A stretch of DNA of 64,000 bases from Synechococcus sp. CS-1329 (lineage in GTDB: Bacteria; Cyanobacteriota; Cyanobacteriia; PCC-6307; Cyanobiaceae), in the NCBI RefSeq assembly GCF_025128055.1, contig NZ_JAHLYS010000033.1, positions 186,001-250,000 on the forward strand, given 5' to 3'. The notes under the pieces were generated by a model. The model searched no databases. It was not told where the DNA came from and saw nothing but the letters and a program-made list of their open reading frames with translations. A program made the position numbers and the translations under genes. The stretch's first letter is position 1, and each line of letters starts with the position of its first letter. Positions 36,628-48,020 of the stretch are shown here, piece after piece.

Positions 36628-36711
36628 GGAATCCTGGGGGGTGCATCCCTGGCCTGAACGGGCCGTCAGAGGCCCCTGGGGGCGGCTGTGAGCCTTCGGT
36701 GGTAATCTTGA

Positions 36712-38780
<2,069 letters not shown>

Positions 38781-38781
<1 letters not shown>

Positions 38782-39089
38782 TGGACTGGCGGCTGCCATG
38801 GGTGCTGGGGCTGGCCCTGATGGCTCCGGCGGCCCTGCCGGCCGGGGGTGGTGAGCGGCGGTCACCGGAGCTGCGGCGACGCCAACAACGTGAGCCTCTG
38901 CTGGCGAGCGGCTCCCTGGCCCTGCGTTGTGCCCCCCAGCACTCCGCCCCTGCCCTGGCCCAGCTGGAGCGCAGCGAGCCCCTGCAGCTGCTGCGTACGT
39001 GGTGGGAACCCGGAGGGGGCCGGTGGCTGCAGGTTCAGATCTCCAGCCCGGCGGCCGGGCAGCCGAGCCGTGGCTGGCTTCCAGGCTGA
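38781..39089 (+). CDS. small secreted protein with SH3b-like sequence
   Basis: A 102-residue protein with an N-terminal signal-like segment (LPWVLGLALMAPAALPAGGG). The remainder has GSLALRCAPQHSAPALAQLE, SEPLQLLRTWWEPG and GRWLQVQISSPA with a final RGWLPG. This is the spacing of a bacterial SH3 domain. Such domains bind cell-wall or peptide ligands. The start overlaps the gyrB stop in TGATG, so it is probably translated by re-initiation. The function is not known. Confidence 0.62.
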
Positions 39090-39110
39090 TGGGGCCTTGG
39101 ACCGGGCTGG

Positions 39111-39485
39111 ATGTCCTGGCATGACGTGCTGCTGGTGGCTCTCGGAGCCGTCCCGGGGGCCTGGCTGCGGCTGCGGCTGATCAACCATTTCGAGCCGATG
39201 CTGCCCCGCCGGCACTGGGGCACCTTCGGCGTGAACGTGGCCGCTGCCTTCGCCCTCGGCTTGCTGGTGGCCCTGGAGCGGCGTTGCGGTCTGGGAGGCA
39301 GTGGCCTGTGGCTGCTGCTGGCCACCGGCTTCCTGGGCAGCTTGAGCACCTTCTCCACCTTGATGGTGGAGGTGCTGCAGGTGGTGCGCGAGGGGCAACC
39401 AGCGGCGGCGTTGCTGCTGGCGCTGGCCTCCGTGCTGGCCGGGGTGCTGGCGCTGCAGCTGGGGTTGCTGATCGGGGCCGCCTGA
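39111..39485 (+). CDS. crcB: fluoride ion channel CrcB/Fluc, first of a pair
   Basis: A 124-residue four-helix membrane protein. VALGAVPGAWLRLRLINHFE, WGTFGVNVAAAFALGLLVAL (the TxxxN motif region) and LATGFLGSLSTFSTLMVEVL (GFLGSLSTFSTF-type pore segment) are diagnostic. It exports fluoride from the cytoplasm. The adjacent second copy suggests a heterodimer of oppositely inserted subunits. No fluoride riboswitch was recognised upstream. Confidence 0.93.
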   Translation: MSWHDVLLVALGAVPGAWLRLRLINHFEPMLPRRHWGTFGVNVAAAFALGLLVALERRCGLGGSGLWLLLATGFLGSLSTFSTLMVEVLQVVREGQPAAALLLALASVLAGVLALQLGLLIGAA

Positions 39486-39486
39486 G

Positions 39487-39954
39487 ATGAGACGCCGTCT
39501 GCGCTTCGCTCTGTGGGAGCTGGCTCTGGTGGCCGCAGGGGCCGTGCCCGGGGCGCTGTTGCGCTGGCAACTCGGGGTTCAGATCGGCCCGCTGCTGGCC
39601 GCCGGAGCTGGCGGGGTGGCAGCCGCCAACCTGCTCTCCAACCTGCTGGGATCGTTCCTGCTCGGGATCCTCGCCGGACCGATCCCGCGGCGGGCCCCCC
39701 TGCTGCTGCTGGGGGGCATCGGCTTCTGTGGATCGCTCACCACCTTCAGCTCCTGGATGCTGGATCTGGTGCGCCTCAACGGCCAGGGTCAGGCGGCTGA
39801 GGCCCTGACCCTGCTGATCGCCAGCCTGGGGATCGGCGTGGCCGCCGCCGCCGCCGGGCTGGCCACCAGCCGGCGGTTGCTGCCCAGGCTGGTGGCCTGG
39901 GTCAGGTTCAGGCGTGGACTCAGGCCGCCAGGGCCGCTTCGATCGCGGCGGTGA
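39487..39954 (+). CDS. crcB: fluoride ion channel CrcB/Fluc, second of a pair
   Basis: A 155-residue CrcB starting one base after the first copy's stop. LVAAGAVPGALLRWQLGVQI, AGGVAAANLLSNLLGSFLLG and LGGIGFCGSLTTFSSWMLDL are the pore blocks, the last with TTFSS in place of STFST. It has a basic C-terminal tail (RLVAWVRFRRGLRPPGPL) absent from copy 1. Opposite charge bias of the two copies would favour antiparallel pairing. The 3' end overlaps the convergent peroxidase gene by 35 bp. Confidence 0.93.
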   Translation: MRRRLRFALWELALVAAGAVPGALLRWQLGVQIGPLLAAGAGGVAAANLLSNLLGSFLLGILAGPIPRRAPLLLLGGIGFCGSLTTFSSWMLDLVRLNGQGQAAEALTLLIASLGIGVAAAAAGLATSRRLLPRLVAWVRFRRGLRPPGPLRSRR

Positions 39955-40399
39955 GTTCGGCGCCATCGGGTTCGACGGCGCTCTTGTAGCGGCCCAGGAC
40001 GGTGCCGTCCTTCCCCACCAGGAACTTCTCGAAGTTCCACTCCACATCGCCGGCCGGCTCCACCGTGGTGAGCAGGTCGTAGGGCGCGGTCTTGACGCCC
40101 TTGGCGTGCACCTTGTCGAACAGGGTGAAGGAGGCGCCGTAGGTGGTGGAGCAGAACTGCTGGATCTCGGCCAGCGTGCCCGGCTCCTGGGCGCCGAAGT
40201 CGTTGCAGGGGAAGCCCAGCACCTGCAGCCCGCGCTCGCCGTAGGTCTCGTTCAGCTTCTGCAGCCCGGCGTACTGGCGGGTGAAACCGCAGCGGCTGGC
40301 CACATTCACGATCAGCAGCACCTGGCCCGCAAAATCACCCAGGCGCTGCTCAGCACCCGTGGCACCGCGTACCACCACATCCGACACATTGACAGCCAT
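39920..40399 (-). CDS. glutathione peroxidase (Cys type)
   Basis: A 159-residue peroxidase. LIVNVASRCGFTRQYAGLQK has cysteine where animal enzymes have selenocysteine. LQVLGFPCNDFGAQEPGTLA carries the conserved GFPCNQF-like block, and VEWNFEKFLVGKDGTVLGRY supplies the Trp-Asn of the catalytic triad. Plant and cyanobacterial enzymes of this type reduce lipid or hydrogen peroxides, often with thioredoxin or NADPH. ATG 40399 is preferred over 40405 because GAAGAA lies about six bases before it. It overlaps crcB copy 2 tail-to-tail. Confidence 0.93.
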   Translation of the reverse strand: MAVNVSDVVVRGATGAEQRLGDFAGQVLLIVNVASRCGFTRQYAGLQKLNETYGERGLQVLGFPCNDFGAQEPGTLAEIQQFCSTTYGASFTLFDKVHAKGVKTAPYDLLTTVEPAGDVEWNFEKFLVGKDGTVLGRYKSAVEPDGAELTAAIEAALAA

Positions 40400-40491
40400 G
40401 GACATTCTTCAACCGGCCGGACCCTAGGCGGGCCGCGTCGCCGCGATGGGCCTTCGCCCATACACTCGGGAAGCCGCGATCCTTCAGGCCG

Positions 40492-41919
40492 ATGAGCGAG
40501 GGAACCAGCGGCGGCGGCGCCTCCACTGCAGGGGTGGCCAGCAGCGGCCGGCTGCCCGTGGCCGAAGTGGTGGCGCGGCAGTTGCAGGCTCTGCTCAACG
40601 CGGGCAATTACGCCGGCGTCAAGCTGCTGCTGGAGCCGGTTCAGCCCGTCGACTGCGCTGAGGCCATCGGCGCCCTGCCCCAGACCCTGCAGGCCCTGGC
40701 CTTCCGCCTGCTGGCCAAGGACGAGGCTATTGAGGTTTACGAGTACCTCGATCAGCCGGTGCAGCAACTGCTGCTGGAGCGGCTGCGCTCCGGTGAGGTG
40801 CTGGAGCTGGTGGAGGAGATGTCACCCGATGATCGGGTGCGGCTGTTCGACGAGCTGCCCGCCAAGGTGGTGCGTCGGCTGCTGGTGGAGCTGAGCCCGG
40901 CCGAACGGCGCGTGACGGCCCAGCTGCTGGGCTACCAGCCCGAAACCGCCGGCCGTCTGATGACGACCGAATTCATCGATCTCAAGGAGTTCCACAGCGC
41001 CGCCCAGGCCCTCGACATCGTGCGCCGCCGCGCCCGCGACACCGAAACCGTCTACAGCCTCTACGTCACCGACGCCTCCCGCCATCTCACCGGCATCCTC
41101 TCGCTGCGCGACCTGGTCACGGCCGATCCTGAGGACCGCATCGGCGATGTGATGACGCGGGAGGTGGTGAACGTGACGACCACCGCTGATCAGGAGGAGG
41201 TGGCCCGCATCATCCAGCGCTACGACTTTCTGGCCGTGCCGGTGGTGGATCTGGAGCAGCGGCTGGTGGGGATCGTCACCGTCGACGACGTGATCGACGT
41301 GATCCAGCAGGAGGCCACCCGCGACCTCTACGCCGCCGGCGCCGTGCAGGCCGGCGATGAGGACGACTACTTCCAGAGCAACCTGTTCACCGTGGCCCGC
41401 CGCCGGGTGGTGTGGCTGCTGGTGCTGCTGGTGGCCAACACCGGTACCTCGGCGGTGATCGCCTCCGAGGAAGGGGTGCTCCAGGAGGTGGTGCGGCTGG
41501 CGGCCTTCATCCCGCTGCTGATCGGCACCGGCGGCAACGTCGGCGCCCAGAGCTCCACGGTGGTGATCCGCGGCCTCAGCACCCAGCGCATCCAGGCACT
41601 GGGGCTGTGGCGCACCGTGGGCCGTGAAGCGCTCTCAGGATTGCTGCTGGGGCTGCTGCTGGTGATCGTGGTGGTGCCCTGGGCCTGGCAGGTGGGTGGG
41701 GGGATGCTGGTGGCCACCGCCGCCGGCATCAGCCTGGTCTGCATCACCACCCTGGCGGCCACGGCCGGGGCTTCGCTGCCGCTGCTGTTCGACCGGCTGG
41801 GCCTGGATCCAGCCCTGATGTCGGCGCCCTTCATCACCACCGCGACCGACGTGGCCGGGGTGTTCATCTACCTGAAAACGGCGTCGTGGCTGCTGAATCA
41901 CGTGGGCATGCCGGCCTGA
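40492..41919 (+). CDS. mgtE: magnesium transporter MgtE
   Basis: A 475-residue Mg2+ channel/transporter. The N domain (about 60-150) holds DDRVRLFDELPAKVVRRLLV. Two CBS domains follow, including VYSLYVTDASRHLTGILSLR and YDFLAVPVVDLEQRLVGIVT. The C-terminal five-helix pore has RRRVVWLLVLLVANTGTSAV, FIPLLIGTGGNVGAQSSTVV and PFITTATDVAGVFIYLKTA, the last with the conserved Asp of the Mg2+ site. The cytoplasmic domains close the pore when internal Mg2+ is high. It is divergent from the peroxidase gene. Confidence 0.95.
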   Translation: MSEGTSGGGASTAGVASSGRLPVAEVVARQLQALLNAGNYAGVKLLLEPVQPVDCAEAIGALPQTLQALAFRLLAKDEAIEVYEYLDQPVQQLLLERLRSGEVLELVEEMSPDDRVRLFDELPAKVVRRLLVELSPAERRVTAQLLGYQPETAGRLMTTEFIDLKEFHSAAQALDIVRRRARDTETVYSLYVTDASRHLTGILSLRDLVTADPEDRIGDVMTREVVNVTTTADQEEVARIIQRYDFLAVPVVDLEQRLVGIVTVDDVIDVIQQEATRDLYAAGAVQAGDEDDYFQSNLFTVARRRVVWLLVLLVANTGTSAVIASEEGVLQEVVRLAAFIPLLIGTGGNVGAQSSTVVIRGLSTQRIQALGLWRTVGREALSGLLLGLLLVIVVVPWAWQVGGGMLVATAAGISLVCITTLAATAGASLPLLFDRLGLDPALMSAPFITTATDVAGVFIYLKTASWLLNHVGMPA

Positions 41920-41984
41920 GCTGGCCGGGCTCGGCGGAACTCGTGCCATTCCTGAGAGGCCCTTCACACTTCTTCAGGTTAGGC

Positions 41985-42002
41985 TTTACACACCGTTAGA
42001 AG
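41985..42002 (+). promoter_or_regulatory. HLR1-like site upstream of the sigma factor gene
   Basis: TTTACACA-CC-GTTAGAAG resembles the HLR1 consensus, two (G/T)TTACA(T/A)(T/A) repeats separated by two bases, which RpaB binds. The first repeat has one mismatch and the second has two. It lies 10 bp before the GTG start, which is closer than usual for an operator. Confidence 0.35.
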
Positions 42003-42012
42003 TTCCCTCGTC

Positions 42013-43068
42013 GTGGTCGCAGCCCTCTCCAGCCCCCCAGCCGCCCTCCAGTCCGTCCCCGAGGCGAGTCCTCGCCAGGCCCCCATCGCCGTGCGCACCC
42101 TGCCGCCGGTGGATGGCGACCTGGTGCGCTCCTACCTGCGAGACATCGGCCGGGTGCCGCTGCTGACGCATGAGCAGGAGATCACCCTGGGCCGCCAGGT
42201 GCAGGAGCTGATGCGGCTGGAGGAAGCCGAGCAGGAACTGGAGATGCGGGCGGGCGGCCAGAAGCCCAGCGCGGCGGAATGGGCCAGTGCGGCGGGCGTG
42301 AGCCCGGCGCTGCTGAAGCGCAAGCTGGCCAGCGGCCGGCGGGCCAAGGAGCGGATGGTGGCGGCGAACCTGCGGCTGGTGGTGAGCGTGGCGAAGAAAT
42401 ACACCAAGCGGAACATGGAACTGCTGGACCTGATCCAGGAGGGAACGATCGGTCTGGTGCGAGGGGTGGAGAAGTTCGACCCCACCCGCGGCTACAAGTT
42501 CAGTACGTATGCGTACTGGTGGATCCGCCAGGGGATCACGCGGGCGATTGCGGAGAAGAGCCGCACGATCCGGCTGCCGATCCACATCACCGAAACGCTG
42601 AACAAGCTGAAGAAGGGCCAGCGGGAACTGAGCCAGGAGCTGGGTCGTACGCCCACGCTGGGGGAACTGGCGGTGTGTGTGGAGCTGCCGGAGGAGGAGG
42701 TGAAGGATCTGCTCTGCCGGGCGCGGCAACCGGTGAGCCTGGAGACGAAGGTGGGCGACGGAGAGGACACCGAACTGCTGGACCTGCTGCAGGGGGACGG
42801 GACGCTACCGGCGGAGAGCGTGGACAGCGAGTGCCTGCGGGGCGACATGAGGGCCCTGCTGGAGCAACTGCCTGAGCTGCAGCGCAATGTGCTGACCATG
42901 CGTTACGGCATCGATGTGGAGGAGCCGATGAGCCTCACGGGCATCGGCCGCATCCTGGGCATGAGCCGTGATCGCATCCGCAACCTCGAGCGCGACGGCC
43001 TCGCCTCCCTGCGCCGCCTCAGCGATCAGGTGAAGGAGTACAGCGACGCGGCGATGATTCAGGCCTGA
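42013..43068 (+). CDS. group 2 SigA/RpoD-like sigma factor
   Basis: A 351-residue sigma-70 family factor lacking region 1.1, hence group 2 (non-essential type). Region 1.2 is DLVRSYLRDIGRVPLLTHEQ. Region 2 has LRLVVSVAKKYTKRNMELLD, EGTIGLVRGVEKFDPTRGYK and FSTYAYWWIRQGITRAIAEK. Region 3 has RTIRLPIHITETLNKLKKGQ. Region 4 has LRGDMRALLEQLPELQRNVL and TGIGRILGMSRDRIRNLERD. The start is GTG 42013. In cyanobacteria such factors redirect RNA polymerase under light, nutrient or night conditions; which one this is cannot be told here. An HLR1-like sequence precedes it. Confidence 0.93.
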   Translation: MVAALSSPPAALQSVPEASPRQAPIAVRTLPPVDGDLVRSYLRDIGRVPLLTHEQEITLGRQVQELMRLEEAEQELEMRAGGQKPSAAEWASAAGVSPALLKRKLASGRRAKERMVAANLRLVVSVAKKYTKRNMELLDLIQEGTIGLVRGVEKFDPTRGYKFSTYAYWWIRQGITRAIAEKSRTIRLPIHITETLNKLKKGQRELSQELGRTPTLGELAVCVELPEEEVKDLLCRARQPVSLETKVGDGEDTELLDLLQGDGTLPAESVDSECLRGDMRALLEQLPELQRNVLTMRYGIDVEEPMSLTGIGRILGMSRDRIRNLERDGLASLRRLSDQVKEYSDAAMIQA

Positions 43069-43074
43069 TGGAAT

Positions 43075-43079
43075 AGGAG
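43075..43079 (+). promoter_or_regulatory. Shine-Dalgarno AGGAG placed for an ATC start of mutY
   Basis: AGGAG is followed after five bases by ATC (43085), in frame with mutY. There is no ATG, GTG or TTG in this frame between the preceding stop (43055-43057) and 43202. The spacing makes ATC the best-placed initiation codon. Confidence 0.45.
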
Positions 43080-43084
43080 CCAGG

Positions 43085-44227
43085 ATCGTCGATCAGCAGA
43101 CCCTGCGCCGGGATCTGCTCACCTGGCGGAGCCTGCATGGCCGGCAGGACATCCCCTGGACCCTCAGGCCCGATGGCTCTGAACCCCAGCCGGGGGAGCC
43201 CTTGGGCATGTATGGCGTATGGATTGCTGAGGTGATGCTGCAGCAGACCCAGCTGGCGGTGATGCGCCCCTACTGGGAGCGCTGGATGCTGGCTTTCCCC
43301 AACGTCGACGCCTTGGCGGAGGCGAACCAGCAGCAGGTGCTGCTCCAGTGGCAGGGCCTTGGCTATTACTCCCGTGCCCGCCGGTTGCACCGGTCTGCGG
43401 CGCTGCTGGCCGCGCAGGGCTGGCCCAGGGACCTGGAGGGCTGGCAGGCCCTGCCGGGGATCGGCCGCAGCACGGCGGGGAGCATCCTCAGCTCCGCCTT
43501 TGATCAGCCTCAGCCGATCCTTGATGGCAACGTGCGCCGGGTGCTGGCACGTCTGCTGGCCTGGCCCCAGCCGCCCCAGCGCTCGCTGGCGCAGTTCTGG
43601 CGCTGGAGTGAGGAGCTGCTGGATCCCCAGCGGCCGCGGGCCTTCAACCAGGCCCTGATGGATCTGGGCGCCACGGTCTGCACCCCCCGCCAGCCCCGCT
43701 GTGGCCAGTGCCCCTGGCGGCCCCACTGCGCTGCCTACGCTGCCGGCGATCCCACCCGCTACCCCGTGAAAGACGCCAGCTCGCCCCTGCCTTTTCAGGT
43801 GATCGGTGTGGGGGTGGTGCTGGATGGCGCCAACCGGGTGCTGATCGATCAGCGCCTGGAGGAGGGCCTGCTGGGGGGGCTGTGGGAGTTCCCCGGCGGC
43901 AAGCAGGAGCCCGGTGAGTCGATCGTCGACACCATCCGCCGGGAACTGCGCGAGGAACTGGCGATCGAGGTGGAGGTGGCTGAGGAGCTGATCTGCCTGG
44001 AGCACGCCTACAGCCACAAGCGGCTGCGCTTCATCGTCCATCTCTGCCGCTGGATCAGCGGTGAGCCCCAGCCCCTGGCCAGCCAGCAGGTGCGCTGGGT
44101 GGAGCCGGAGCGGCTGGCGGAGTTTCCCTTTCCGGCCGCCAACGCCCGGATCATTGCCGCCCTGCAGGCCTGGCTTGGCGGCCAGGGCACACCAGGCGAT
44201 GCTGGTGGGGAGCTGCCATCGGCCTGA
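43085..44227 (+). CDS. mutY: A/G-specific adenine glycosylase (start codon unusual)
   Basis: MutY removes adenine mispaired with 8-oxoguanine. The helix-hairpin-helix block reads VWIAEVMLQQTQLAVMRPYW, then LQWQGLGYYSRARRLHRSA and LPGIGRSTAGSILSSAFDQ. DGNVRRVLARLLA and the iron-sulfur cysteines follow (CTPRQPRCGQCPWRPHC). A C-terminal NUDIX-like domain recognises 8-oxoG (LLGGLWEFPGGKQEPGESIV). The first standard start, TTG 43202, lies inside this conserved core. MutY-like residues (LLTWRSLHGRQDIPWTL) precede it back to 43085. I therefore place the start at ATC 43085, giving about 380 residues. Confidence 0.85.
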   Translation: MVDQQTLRRDLLTWRSLHGRQDIPWTLRPDGSEPQPGEPLGMYGVWIAEVMLQQTQLAVMRPYWERWMLAFPNVDALAEANQQQVLLQWQGLGYYSRARRLHRSAALLAAQGWPRDLEGWQALPGIGRSTAGSILSSAFDQPQPILDGNVRRVLARLLAWPQPPQRSLAQFWRWSEELLDPQRPRAFNQALMDLGATVCTPRQPRCGQCPWRPHCAAYAAGDPTRYPVKDASSPLPFQVIGVGVVLDGANRVLIDQRLEEGLLGGLWEFPGGKQEPGESIVDTIRRELREELAIEVEVAEELICLEHAYSHKRLRFIVHLCRWISGEPQPLASQQVRWVEPERLAEFPFPAANARIIAALQAWLGGQGTPGDAGGELPSA

Positions 44228-45234
44228 TGACTCCCCAGCCCCAGGTGCTCTGTTTCGGGGAAGCGCTGGTGGATCGGCTCGGTCCCCCGGGCGGTGACCC
44301 GGCCACCGATCGGCCCGTCGACGACTGCCTCGGCGGCGCTCCAGCCAATGTGGCCTGCGCCCTGGTGCGGCTGGGAACGGGCTCGGCCCTGCTGGGTCGC
44401 CTCGGCAAGGATGCGATCGGAGCCGCCTTCCGCGAGCTGTTCCAGGCCCGGGGTGTGGACACCCGAGCCCTGCAGTGGGATCCGCTGCGGCCCTCTCGCA
44501 CGGTGCTGGTGCGGCGCGACCGCACGGGGGATCGCAGCTTCGGCGGCTTCGCCGGTGATCGGGGAGATGGGTTCGCTGATCAGGCGGTGGAGGTCGCCGC
44601 CCTGGCAGCCCCCCTGCAGGAGCTGATCGCCACGGCCCGCTGGCTGCTGGTGGGCACCATTCCGCTGGCCTCGGAAGCCTCTGCGGCTGCCCTGCGCCTG
44701 GCCCTGGAGCGCGCCGCCGCCGCCGGGATTCCCCTGGCCCTCGATGTGAACTGGCGTCCCACCTTCTGGCCGATCTCCGCCGAGCAGGCCCTGGCCAGCC
44801 TCCAGCCCCTGCTGGCCGCTGCGGCCTTGATCAAGGTGTCGGCCGAAGAGGCCGACTGGATCGCCGGCAGCCGTGACCCCCAGCGCATCAGTGCCTCCCT
44901 GCCCCAGGCCCCGGCGGTGCTGATCACCGATGGCCCCGGCGCCCTGAGCTGGTGGCTGGGGGGGCAGGCCGGCTGCCTGGAGGCCTTCCAGGTGCCGGTG
45001 GTGGATACCACCGGTGCGGGCGATGCCTTCCTGGCAGGACTGCTGCACCGTCTCTGCCAGGAGCCGCAACTGCTGGCCTCCGCCAGCGCCGAGCGGGTGC
45101 TGGAGGCCATGCGCTTTGCCAGTGCCTGCGGCGCCCTGGTCTGCCAGGGCGCCGGGGCGATCGATCCCCAGCCCAGCCAGGCTCAGGTGCTGGCGTTTCT
45201 GGAAACAAGGGCTCCAGGCTCCCCGGGGACCTGA
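44227..45234 (+). CDS. PfkB family carbohydrate kinase (fructokinase-like)
   Basis: A 335-residue sugar kinase. VLCFGEALVDRLGPPGG, CLGGAPANVACALVRLG and RLGKDAIGAAFRELFQARGV are the PfkB N-terminal signature parts. VPVVDTTGAGDAFLAGLLHR is the C-terminal signature with the catalytic Asp and anion hole. Fructokinase is the most probable specificity because of the early FGEALVD and GG-x-PAN motifs, but ribokinase-like substrates cannot be excluded. The start overlaps the mutY stop (TGATG). The 3' end overlaps the convergent tsaE by 52 bp. Confidence 0.88.
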   Translation: MTPQPQVLCFGEALVDRLGPPGGDPATDRPVDDCLGGAPANVACALVRLGTGSALLGRLGKDAIGAAFRELFQARGVDTRALQWDPLRPSRTVLVRRDRTGDRSFGGFAGDRGDGFADQAVEVAALAAPLQELIATARWLLVGTIPLASEASAAALRLALERAAAAGIPLALDVNWRPTFWPISAEQALASLQPLLAAAALIKVSAEEADWIAGSRDPQRISASLPQAPAVLITDGPGALSWWLGGQAGCLEAFQVPVVDTTGAGDAFLAGLLHRLCQEPQLLASASAERVLEAMRFASACGALVCQGAGAIDPQPSQAQVLAFLETRAPGSPGT

Positions 45235-45695
45235 ACCAGGGCCCGACGACCGCCGCCAGCGATCAGCAGCTCCACCTGCCAGGCCGGAGTGGGCATGACG
45301 CCCAGCCGCTCCGGCCATTCCACCGCCAGCACTGCTTCCAGCTCCAGGGCCTCCTCGTCTTCCTGGGTGAACAGCTCATCGGCTGCTTCGGGCTGCTCCA
45401 GCCGGTAGAGGTCGAGGTGCACCAGGTGGGTGCTGCGGCCGTTCAGCTGGCCGCTGTAGTGCTGGGCGAGGGCGAAGGTGGGGCTGGTGATCGGCTCACC
45501 GATGCCCAGCCCCTGGGCCAGGCCCTGCACCAGGCAGGTTTTGCCGGCACCGAGATCACCTTGCAACAGCAGCAGCCGCGGCCCCTCAGCCAGCAGCAGC
45601 GCCGCCAGTTCAGCCCCCAGCTGGCGGGTGGCCGCGGCGTCGATCAAGGACTGCTGCCAGCCCTGCCGGCAGCTGTTGTGCTCACTCTTGCCCAT
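45183..45695 (-). CDS. tsaE: tRNA threonylcarbamoyladenosine biosynthesis ATPase TsaE
   Basis: A 170-residue ATPase that helps the TsaBD complex form t6A37 on ANN-decoding tRNAs. The P-loop is LLLLQGDLGAGKTCLVQGLA. ITSPTFALAQHYSGQL gives the switch-I-like threonine. LVHLDLYRLEQPEAADEL is the Walker B region and VLAVEWPERLG follows, as is typical. It overlaps the PfkB kinase gene tail-to-tail. Its start is 127 bp from the divergent ahcY. Confidence 0.94.
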   Translation of the reverse strand: MGKSEHNSCRQGWQQSLIDAAATRQLGAELAALLLAEGPRLLLLQGDLGAGKTCLVQGLAQGLGIGEPITSPTFALAQHYSGQLNGRSTHLVHLDLYRLEQPEAADELFTQEDEEALELEAVLAVEWPERLGVMPTPAWQVELLIAGGGRRALVQVPGEPGALVSRNAST

Positions 45696-45796
45696 GCCCT
45701 CACCTATGCCCTCGCCCCTGCCCTGGCAGCGCCTGTAGATTCGGCTCCAGCGAGCCCGAAGCCTCGGCGTCTCTGCAGATATTTCAACCCATCGTC

Positions 45797-45810
45797 CTCC
45801 CTTGAGGGAG
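45797..45810 (+). promoter_or_regulatory. small hairpin covering a GGGAG before ahcY
   Basis: CTCCC-TTGA-GGGAG forms a five-bp stem whose right arm is the only Shine-Dalgarno-like sequence upstream of ATG 45823 (12 bases away). If it forms in RNA it could hide the ribosome site. No SAH or SAM riboswitch pattern was recognised. Confidence 0.3.
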
Positions 45811-45822
45811 CGTCTTCAACCC

Positions 45823-47283
<1,461 letters not shown>

Positions 47284-47342
47284 GTGGCTCGCCGCGCCGG
47301 TCGCCCCATGGAAGAGACTTGCGGCACCGCAGATGACCCCGG

Positions 47343-47999
47343 ATGGCGATCGAACTGATCCAGAAGCTGCCTGAGCTGATCGGTGCGGCTGTGGCGGCCA
47401 ACCCGATTGCCGGCTACGGGGCCATTTTCGGGGCCATGTTCCTGGAGAATCTCTTCCCCCCCATCCCCTCAGAGCTGATCATGCCTCTGGGGGGTTTTTA
47501 TGTGCAGCAGGGTCAGCTGGGCCTTGTGCCTGTGGTGCTGGCGGGGCTGGCGGGCACGGTGCTGGGGGCTCTGCCCTGGTACGGCGTCGGCCGGCTGGTG
47601 AACGAGGAGCGGATCGAGCACTGGCTGGAGCGCCATGGCCGCTGGATCGGCATCAGCCCCCTGGAACTGCAGCGCAGCCGCACCTGGTTCAGTCGCCATG
47701 GCACGGCCCTGGTGTTCTGGGGCCGGCTGGTGCCGGGCATCCGCACACTGATCTCCGTTCCCGCCGGCATCGAGATGATGCCGATGGTTCCGTTTCTGCT
47801 CTGGACCACGGCCGGCAGCCTGATCTGGACCCTGCTGCTGACCGTGGCCGGCATGGCCCTCGGCGAGGGCTACGCCAACGTTGAAGTGTGGCTGCAGCCC
47901 GTGACCCAGGTGATCAAGGTGCTGCTGGTGCTCTCCGCGCTGGCCTTCGCGGCCTGGCTGGGGCTGCGCACCTGGAAGAAGCGCCAGGCCAGCCGCTGA
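47343..47999 (+). CDS. DedA family membrane protein
   Basis: A 218-residue membrane protein of the DedA/VTT superfamily, thought to flip phospholipids or lipid carriers. The conserved blocks are IFGAMFLENLFPPIPSELIM with the re-entrant acidic and proline residues. Also present are AGLAGTVLGALPWYGVGRLV, WFSRHGTALVFWGRLVPGIR (the Arg and Gly of the second motif) and TLISVPAGIEMMPMVPFLLW. Five to six membrane segments are visible. Given the nearby glycan genes a link to undecaprenyl-phosphate recycling is conceivable but not shown. Confidence 0.9.
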   Translation: MAIELIQKLPELIGAAVAANPIAGYGAIFGAMFLENLFPPIPSELIMPLGGFYVQQGQLGLVPVVLAGLAGTVLGALPWYGVGRLVNEERIEHWLERHGRWIGISPLELQRSRTWFSRHGTALVFWGRLVPGIRTLISVPAGIEMMPMVPFLLWTTAGSLIWTLLLTVAGMALGEGYANVEVWLQPVTQVIKVLLVLSALAFAAWLGLRTWKKRQASR

Positions 48000-48020
48000 G
48001 GCCGGCCTTCCGGACCCGTG

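Noticed and set aside
45696-45822. SAH riboswitch upstream of ahcY.
   Set aside because: The conserved core pattern of that riboswitch was not seen; only a short hairpin is present.
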